Source of the DNA: Ophioceras dolichostomum | Lineage: Eukaryota; Ascomycota; Sordariomycetes; Magnaporthales; Ophioceraceae | Assembly: GCA_003049485.1 (NCBI GenBank) | Contig: PYST01000010.1 | Coordinates: forward strand, 188,500 to 252,499 | Direction: 5' to 3' | DNA: 64,000 nucleotides | Shown here: in pieces, positions 56,801-64,000 of the stretch | How positions within the stretch are numbered: position 1 is the stretch's first letter | Layout of the letters: the number at the start of each line of letters is the position of its first letter | Notes under the pieces: generated by a model | The model's database searches: none | What the model was told of the DNA's origin: nothing | The model's input: the letters and a program-made list of their open reading frames with translations, nothing else | Position numbers and translations under genes: made by a program

Positions 56801-59613
56801 ACGTGGAGGGCCGTGAGGCTCAAAACCCAAAAAGAAAGGCTTTTTTAAAAATGGGGGAAACCAATAAAGGGGTAGGATGATATGATATGACGACGTGTTG
56901 TACTACCACTACTATGTGTGTTGAGCCAAAACCTTTTCGAGACTTGTTTCACGAATTTTTGCATGCCCGTCCGTGAGAGTGGCTCTGGGCAAAGAAGGGG
57001 AGATAGAGAAGGGAAGAGAAAGCGACCCCTCCCCCCTCCGTCGCTTCTCCCTCCGTCGCTTCTCCCTCCGCCCTCCTCTTCTCTTCTCCTCTCCTCCTCA
57101 ACAACAAGAGGAAATGGAAGTTGGAGGGTGACGCAAAGACGCAAGATGCCGCTTTACCCAGGTCCAATGCTTCGCTCCTGCTGTGAGCGCTGAAAGGGGG
57201 CCTCTCCCAACTGGCAGGCAGGCTGGCTGGCTGGACGACTGGGGGAGAGACAAAAAACCAACAACGCACACCTACCGCCGCTTCGCCCGCTTCTCGGTGC
57301 TGAGCTGTCCAATAGGCAGTCAGTGATGCAGTCGCATACATGGACTTCTCTCTCTTCACGTTCCCGCCCACCACACCTCCCACCACTACCACTACCACCA
57401 CTAGCCTAGCCCCCCAAACTTCCCAACAACGTTACCGGCAGGAGGGGGAGATTTTTCTCATTACGCGCAGTTGGCGAGTCGGGTGGCCTCCTACATGTAG
57501 GCGAGAAGGCCCTTCTCCGTTTTCGTCGTCGGGAAATTTGGGGGGAAGGAAAGAGTACTAAGGACCTAGGTAGTATGAAAGTATGCAGAAGAGAAAGTTC
57601 CTTGCCTGCCCCGACTGACATGGAAGCGTGCCTGGTGGGTGAGGATGATGATCCATCCAACACCTTCAAATTCCCCGACGAAGAACGCAGTCAGACTCCG
57701 ACGATGATGAATCGTCGACCAACCAGTTGACTACTATCATTGCTACCCAGTAGTCCTTCACACCCTCTTCAGTTATTTCACGTTAATTTTTTTCTAGCTG
57801 CTTGCCTTTGTTTCTCATTGAGATACCGTTGTACAGACAACTAAATGGCGAAGAAGAAAGACAAGCTTTTTGGTGTCAGGAACAGCACATGCAGGCCCAG
57901 CCCGTGCAGCTTTCATAATGTCTTGGGATCTCGAAAACGGAGTGCCGACGGTGACCAGTCAAGAACCAATTTTTTATCTTTGCGTTTCCCAAATCGCTTC
58001 TCCGGCGAGGTACTAAGTACCTGACCTGAGGTACTTGCCTAGAGAGCAAGTCCTTCCTTCTTGCCTGCATGTGCTTGGTCGTCCACACTACACGCCCCAT
58101 CCATCACATCAAAGAAAATCGCCGGGCGACTGCGGCGGGCGGTCTAGTGGCCATTCCCAGCCAGCCAGTCGTCCAGCCAGCACCGGTCCATCCCCAACAT
58201 AAAACACCCACTGCTCCGTAGTCTGTCTACCTAGTTGTGTGGCCCCGAATGCCATCTCACAAGCTACCTAGGTAGCTAAAAAGACAAGCAAATAACGGGC
58301 GGGCAGACGGGCGATGGAGCTACGCCAGCTCCCTCCCTACCTAGGTAGCTTCGTCCCTAGACTAGCGGCACGCTTTTTGTCTTTCTCTCTTGAAGCTCCA
58401 ATGCACTTGACAATGACAGGAGACAGACCTACATAGAAGAAGAAAAGCATCGCCAAGAGCGCCAATACCTGCCTTGACAAGGCTTGGCGGACCTCATGCA
58501 GTGCATGGTGCTGGGCCACTGCTGGCGCTGGCCTACCCACCTTGCCACCACAATCATCATCACCACCGACTAATAAGAAACAGCTACACCCCGCGATCCA
58601 TCTGCCTCCCCTCGTGGATAGGAGCAAAGACAGGTACCTATTATGTCATACATCCGGAAGACACGGCATATTTGTCTCTCGCCTCTCTCCCTCTCACGCT
58701 TAATCAACGGGGGCACCCGTTTCCTCTGACGGAAGCCAAATTGTCTAGGCATACTATCTAGCTCGGCTGATCGCTTGAAACAGTCAACAGCGAGCCATTT
58801 TCTTGATTCGATAGTAGAGGCCACAGCAGTCGTTGTGCCCGGCGTGCTGTTTGCCCCTAATGGCTTGATCTCAGGCAGGAAGTAAATTGATGCCTGATTG
58901 CTGCCTCAGGCACCAGCGATTGTACGGCGGCCGAAGTCCGTTCTCAAGGACGGGACTTATTTGCCCGACACGGCTGGGTCGGCCATCAGCGCGTGCTTTA
59001 CATCTACGGCGCGTCCCTCGGTGATACAGATAACGATCCTCGTGGGCGTGGGCGGGCGCGAGCCCCGATGGCCTTCCCACGACATTCCCACGGCCACCAC
59101 CCCAGTATCATGTTGCTCGCTATTTCGTGCACGTTAGCCTTACAGTAGCCCAGCCGTCAAACAATTTCGAGGGCGCTCTGGCAGCGCCAGGAGGTCCGAA
59201 GAAGGTCGTCGTCGTCCGCTGCGGCGTGGCTGGTGTCGGCTTGGCCCGTTGTGCCTGCCCCTGTGCTTGTTCATCATCGCGGCGCCCGTCGCTGTATGCG
59301 GTTGCGACCAGCAACCGCAAGGCAAGGCATCGCGATTGGAAAGTCGAGCAGAGTTCATCGATCAGGAGTGGAACCACCGTTACACAGTGCCGTCCCGTCT
59401 TCTTCATTGAGCGTTCTTTCAACCCTTGGAGTGTGTTGTTGGTCGGTCGTAGATAGGTGCCTAATGAGTCACTTTGCTCTCGACTGAATATAAAACGCTT
59501 TCTGTATCCCTTTCATCTGGCAGGCACCAACACCACCCCCATCGCGTTCATCAAATGCTATTCCCCTCAAAGCTCAACTTCCAGTGCTGCCACCACCCTG
59601 TAAAAGTTTCGAT
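44810..59613. other. Long gene-poor intergenic region (about 14.8 kb)
   Basis: No frame in this stretch has a recognisable domain, a good start context with matching introns, or a clear coding bias over its opposite strand. The longest are 286 codons (50153-51013) and 235 codons (51738-52445). It holds many short tandem repeats: CCAGTG near 45010-45040, CCATC-rich at 53060-53130, CCAGCCAG near 55495 and 56020, and a 15-bp CCTCCGTCGCTTCTC unit at about 57035-57070. There are clusters of GGTACC/CCTACCTAGGTAGG words near 50030, 56560, 58010-58040, 58230-58350 and 58630. Parts must be the kinase promoter and F-box promoter. Non-coding transcripts or a gene with tiny exons cannot be excluded. Confidence 0.5.
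59489..59495 (+). promoter_or_regulatory. Candidate TATA box of the F-box-like gene
   Basis: TATAAAA lies about 120 bases upstream of the chosen ATG at 59614 and is followed by a C/T-rich leader, which is the usual arrangement for a fungal core promoter. Confidence 0.45.
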
Positions 59614-61245
59614 ATGGCTCTTCTTCAAAATCTTCCCCGGGAGCTCTTATGTATGATCCTGTATTCCTTCGATTCTCCTGGCGATTTCCTCTCCCTCATT
59701 TGGGCATCACCTTCGTGTTTTCGATTGTACGCCGCGACGCCCGAGCGCTTCCTCACGGCGGTGCTCGAAAAGGCCATCCAGCCTGCCGCGCTCCCCCACG
59801 CGGTAGCCAGCCTCCGCATCCGCGACGTCCTTCGTAAGGAGACATCGCCAAAACGACGACACGAGGAGCGAGAACGACCTGAGGAGCGTGTAAAAACCTT
59901 CTTCATCTGCGAGTACTTCCCAGACAAAGAGGATGATCGTCGCGAAGTCGTCTTCGACCGCCTCCCTACGGACAAGGAGGCCCTGCTCGCCCTCTGCGGC
60001 CTCTGCTCGCGCGTGTGGCCCTTTCTCGACGACTATTCCTCCCGCGCCATGCGAGCTTTGGTAGCAACCGCAGCCGTCGACGAGCCTGGGGCCGTCGTTC
60101 AGGGGGAGGAGCCGGGAGAGGCAGTGGTGGAGAAGAAGAAGATCCAGCAGCCGCCCCCGCTATCGCCATCAGAGCGCGCAAGATTCCAGAGAGCCTTCTT
60201 TCGGTTCGAGCTCTATTCTCGAGCGTTCCCCCCGAACCACCGCGCTTCACCCCACGGCTCGTTTTTGCCCGCCGAGGGTCAATTCTACTATTTCTTGTCC
60301 AGGTTGGTGCCGTGGGAGGCGGAGGAGATGAGCTGTGTCCACGAGTACTTCACGTCTGTCATCGGGGAGTTCATCGACGACCTCCAGTTCGAGGTCGTGC
60401 AGGCCGTTCTCTCCGCTCCAGGCGTGCACCGCCCTGCCGGCCGTCTGCCTGGTGACCCTGACCCTCGCCCTCGATCCCCATCTCGGTCTCAGAGTCTCCT
60501 CCAGCAGCGCCGTTCGAGAATCACCGCGGATGATGATGACGATGATATCGACGAAATGGTGTCTTTTAAGAAACTCAATCGCAGGGGCCTGGGCTTGTTT
60601 TCCATGGACCGTCGCTGTCAGTCGGACCGCTACATCGGCTACCTAGCATCCCTAGGCTTAGCGTTCCTCTACAGGCTCGTATTCCTATCTAACGACGACC
60701 GACGCAGAGAGCTCATCCGGGAGAACAGCCCCGCGCGACGAGACTTTCTCCCAGAAGCCGTAGAGCATGTTGACGGCACCCCCAGGCGGTATTTCCGTGA
60801 GTGGCCTGACGACGACGACGACGACGGCGACGACAACGGCGACGTTCATCATCACAACGTTGTCGATGACAAAGACGACCCGTCGCATCCAAACGCGGGC
60901 TTTCGCCTATTCATAAGAGGATGGGGACCCGTACCAGATGACGAGTGCATCTACGGGCGCTTCTACGTGCGCATCCGCCACAACACCACAACACGCGCTC
61001 TCAGGCTGAGGGCGTACGTCTTCTGGGACTCTGAGAGGATCAACGGACAACCCGCCTTCGTCAAGAGCATTCGGGACGCGGCGAGAGTCGATCCACAGCG
61101 GGCGGATGATCTGCCCCCTTTTGATGGAGGCGTCGGCAGGCGCAGGAGCGCCCAGGGCATGCTGGAGGGCGTCAGGATACCCTGGTTGGAAATGCAGAAG
61201 ATCGTCGAGGTGTATGGCTCGACCTACAACCAGCTAGAACGCTAG
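59614..61245 (+). CDS. F-box-like domain protein, lineage-specific
   Basis: The intronless frame encodes 543 residues from MALLQNLPRELL. An in-frame ATG 10 codons upstream (59584) is also possible, but the chosen one opens the domain directly. Residues about 3-45 have the F-box pattern (LP-x-E-L-L-x-x-I-L, then F-L-S-L-x-W-A-S-x-x-x-x-x-L). The rest is an uncharacterised helical region typical of expanded fungal F-box families, with FFRFELYSRAF and RLPWEAEE-like segments. Two aspartate-rich runs lie near residues 309-315 and 398-410. F-box proteins recruit targets to SCF ubiquitin ligases through Skp1; the substrate is unknown. The flanks on both sides are gene-poor. The frame is complete with no signs of decay. 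Confidence 0.72.
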   Translation: MALLQNLPRELLCMILYSFDSPGDFLSLIWASPSCFRLYAATPERFLTAVLEKAIQPAALPHAVASLRIRDVLRKETSPKRRHEERERPEERVKTFFICEYFPDKEDDRREVVFDRLPTDKEALLALCGLCSRVWPFLDDYSSRAMRALVATAAVDEPGAVVQGEEPGEAVVEKKKIQQPPPLSPSERARFQRAFFRFELYSRAFPPNHRASPHGSFLPAEGQFYYFLSRLVPWEAEEMSCVHEYFTSVIGEFIDDLQFEVVQAVLSAPGVHRPAGRLPGDPDPRPRSPSRSQSLLQQRRSRITADDDDDDIDEMVSFKKLNRRGLGLFSMDRRCQSDRYIGYLASLGLAFLYRLVFLSNDDRRRELIRENSPARRDFLPEAVEHVDGTPRRYFREWPDDDDDDGDDNGDVHHHNVVDDKDDPSHPNAGFRLFIRGWGPVPDDECIYGRFYVRIRHNTTTRALRLRAYVFWDSERINGQPAFVKSIRDAARVDPQRADDLPPFDGGVGRRRSAQGMLEGVRIPWLEMQKIVEVYGSTYNQLER

Positions 61246-64000
61246 CCAGAGTACATACACGAAACCAAGCCCGTTAGGTCAGTAGAATGGAAGAAAATGG
61301 TCATTTTTTGTATCTAGACCCTGCGAGTGGCGTCGCATTTCTCGTCCCTACACCCACCTACACACCTTGCGTATCTAAACTAAACGAATAACAAAGCGAT
61401 GCCCCAAAGAGTTACCTCAATGTCCCTGGAGAGACATATGTGTCAGGTACCTGACCTGCCCAGTGAGACCTGCCATCGCCCACATCCAGTCGGTGTGTAC
61501 AAGGGGACCAATAGATGCAAGAGGCTGCCGAGCGGCTTGCCATCAGATCCGGCCCCTCAATGGGGCTAGCAGAGAACCAACCCGTGGACGAGGAGAAAGA
61601 GAGAATACAGCGGTGGGAAGAGTCGTATCCAGATCTAAACAGCAAGGGTTGATAGTCGCCACCTCGATCTATCCGCCATGCTGCAGCCCACAGGCAAACA
61701 GGCAGGCCATGTGCATAGGGGCAGACTCCGCAGAACTACTATGCGGCCCGAGATGATCCAAGCTGGTGACCGGATGGCCGGTTTTTGAGCCTCTCTTTGG
61801 GCTCGCACTCGCTCCTTTTTCGGCGCTTCGCTTCTCTCCATCTCACGATCACCTGCTAGTCAGTCGGTAGGGACAAGTCGGTCGGTCTCCACGGAGCCAG
61901 ATCGGCTTTCGAAGAATCGAGCATCTCTTCTCCAGTAGTTCTTCGTTCGTATAACTCCTTTTTTTTTCGTCAGTTTACGATATCAGAATGCAGGTAAGTC
62001 TACCAATCAGTCGGTCAGTTGACCAACCAAGAGGCGTCAGACGCCGTTGACCTAGCCCCAAAATTGGGAAATGGGATTTAAGGTAGGCCGGAAATCCCGG
62101 CCCAACGCTCACTGAAGGGCTAGCCGGGGCGGCGACCGCCGGATGGTTGGTTTGTAACGTAGACTCTACTGACAGACAGACAGCCCGATTCCCGATAAAT
62201 CGGGTCGTCACAAAAAAGGCCGCCAAGCTTACCTACCATACTTCCATTCAAATCAAGTTTTGGAGTATCTACTTAGTAGGTCATCTGCACCATCCTTTGC
62301 CCAGAAAAAAAGAAGCGGAGAAAGTCTTGGGCAAAATGTACAGGAGAAGAAAACGTCTAGAACAAAAGAAGATGCACTAACAAAGCCCCCAAACCTGTCT
62401 GTTCAAAGGTTAAGACAGGTGACCGGAGTCTCCTGTGACCGCCCTCCTAGCTTCCGTCCCCCCGTTTCTGGAAGTCCGTTCCGAAAATCCCAACCACCAT
62501 GAGATAAGTGGTGACCTACTAGGTACCTTGCTTATCTGCCTATCTATTCGTTCCAATGATACTGAGGTAGGACAGGACAGGACACGCCACGACTTTCTAG
62601 CCTGTCATGCCAAATCACGCAAGCTGCTCGCTCGCTCATCTATCTATCTCTTTCTCGACTCGTCGTCCTCGGCGATCCCCGCCCGCCCGCCTAGCAGACA
62701 GACGGCCACTCTCTTATTTTAGCACCCCATGTCTGCCGAGCTGCTGGCCTCCCGTCGTCGTGACTGTCGTCGTTTGTCGTTGGCAGTCCGGGATCGGCGA
62801 GCGGGCGGTGGGTGGTAGTAGCACGGAATACGCGAGCAATGATGGGGTGATTCCCAAACAAACAACCCAAGCATCCCACCCACCTCCCAGAGAAGCCAAG
62901 CCTCGGCGCGGGGTGTGGATTGGACGGACGGGAATCACCGATCAATAAACGTTACCAGCTAGCTAGTTAGCTAGCTAGGTAGATAGATACCTCGATCGAT
63001 ACCAAGGTAGGTAGGTAGGTGCCCAGACCTGCAGATAAAGCTACTGCGCCTGTACCTACCTAGTACGACGACTCTCCACGGTAGAAAACGTCGTCATGCC
63101 ACAGAAGATGGACCGACTCGGCTTACGGCGGCTTTGGAGGCTTCTCACTCACGTTCGGCACCTTCCGAGATATATCCGCCTACTTACCATCACCAAGCGC
63201 TGGCTACTGATCGGGGCCGGCAGGATGCGGCTGTCTTTCTCGTCCTGGATGCTCTGCAAACCTCTCTGCAGATCTGCATATCCGTGGCCAGGTCTTGCCC
63301 TGCTACTGCTAATTTTCTTGCTCCGTTGCTCGGTTTGGCGTCTCGTGCCTGATAGCGGTCACGCTACGGGTGGCATATATGGGGAGACAAGTGGAATGCC
63401 TTGTGCCGAGATAGCAGCATAGCACGCCTGATGCCTCCCTACCTACCTACCTACCTACCTACCAGCTTTCAACACCCTTTCAGGCGCGCCATTTCCCCCC
63501 TTTTTGCGGCTTGGCTGCCGGAGTCGTTGGCATCAACCCCCGGTATATTGTGCGCCCGAGCTCCAGGGTTAGCCCCGTGCGGACCGATCGCGGTGCCAAG
63601 ACGGGATGTGACCGGAGCTCCACCGTTCTCCGGGTGCCGGCGTTGTTCGGGTCCAGCCGGGTCATCCATAGCAACGACATGCTAACTAAATGCATGCTGC
63701 AAGGAAGCTCGATCATGTCCAGCTGTCGGTCGTCTCACACAGCATGTGTTCTTTTCCCATGTTGTCAGACGCCTCGCTCGCTTGTCATCTGCTCTTGTTC
63801 CGCATTGCCTTCGCTGCTGCCTCCGAGAAAGGTTGTAGAAATTTGTCCTGCATCAGTAGGTCTTAATGCTACCTATCCCCCTAAGGTACCTAAGTATCTA
63901 TCATCCTGTGGTGGGCCTGTGGCTCTTGGGCTCGAGCTTGGAAACTGGAGTGTAGCGTACCGCAGCTATGTTAAGATAGCATCGTGATTAGACAGCTTAG
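61246..64000. other. Intergenic region to the window end
   Basis: No coding feature was recognised. It has GGTACC words (about 61446, 62520, 63885), a TAGCTAGC-type palindromic patch (62960-62985) and a (CTAC)n tract near 63437-63463. An ATGCAG followed by GTAAGT at 61988 looks like a tiny first exon, but no downstream coding partner was found. Confidence 0.5.
63437..63463. repeat. (CTAC)n tetranucleotide repeat
   Basis: About six perfect CTAC units run in tandem, continuing the CCTACC theme of the surrounding intergenic DNA. Confidence 0.8.

Noticed and set aside
61988..61999. ATG CAG followed by GTAAGT, resembling the first exon of a ubiquitin gene
   Set aside because: No downstream sequence encodes the ubiquitin continuation (IFVKTLTGK) or any other recognised product in the remaining 2 kb.

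Overview
The window is nuclear DNA of a filamentous ascomycete (Pezizomycotina, most likely Sordariomycetes). The evidence is short spliceosomal introns (about 55-400 bp, mostly GTACGT/GTAAGT/GTGAGT donors and CAG acceptors), conserved single-copy fungal genes, poly-Q/Pro/Ser-rich extensions, and wide intergenic spaces. No species is claimed. Two assembly gaps or ambiguities sit beside homopolymers (G-run plus Ns at 2314-2376; C-run plus N at 29683-29709).

Left part (1-17 kb), housekeeping genes: an LSB5-like VHS-GAT endocytic adaptor (minus, 2493-4936), an ER-anchored UBA-UAS-UBX protein of the Ubx2/FAF2 type (minus, 7187-8970), the deadenylase subunit PAN3 (plus, 10515-14668), and the RNA-decay/U6 ring subunit LSM7 (minus, 15934-16758, convergent with PAN3). 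PAN3 and LSM7 both serve mRNA 3'-end turnover. A strong hairpin lies just before the PAN3 start codon.

Middle part (18-37 kb), accessory and rapidly evolving: a 1264-codon disordered, poly-Q ORF with SUMO-interacting-like motifs (18901-22695), a small secreted protein made of two 10-cysteine modules (25695-26363), and the conserved IMP 5'-nucleotidase ISN1 (27340-29516), whose reading frame requires two GC-AG introns. Next is a divergent pair: a HeLo-like-domain protein (minus, 30443 to about 31417) and a NACHT NLR whose NACHT module runs into a HET-type module (plus, 31701-36133). Both show frameshifts, and the NLR also has in-frame stops, so the locus looks decayed. The two products share an ungapped 20-residue motif at the effector C-terminus and the NLR N-terminus. 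This is the layout of fungal NLR/effector pairs that signal by amyloid templating, and it is my main candidate for an undescribed system.

Right part (37-64 kb): a HAL4/SAT4-type Ser/Thr kinase (minus, 41698-44809), an approximately 14.8 kb stretch with no convincing gene (44810-59613), and an intronless F-box-like protein (59614-61245). Intergenic DNA throughout is sprinkled with short palindromic GGTACC / CCTACCTAGGTAGG-like words that seem largely absent from exons. Exon boundaries were derived by hand from frame, splice signals and remembered family features; no database search was run.
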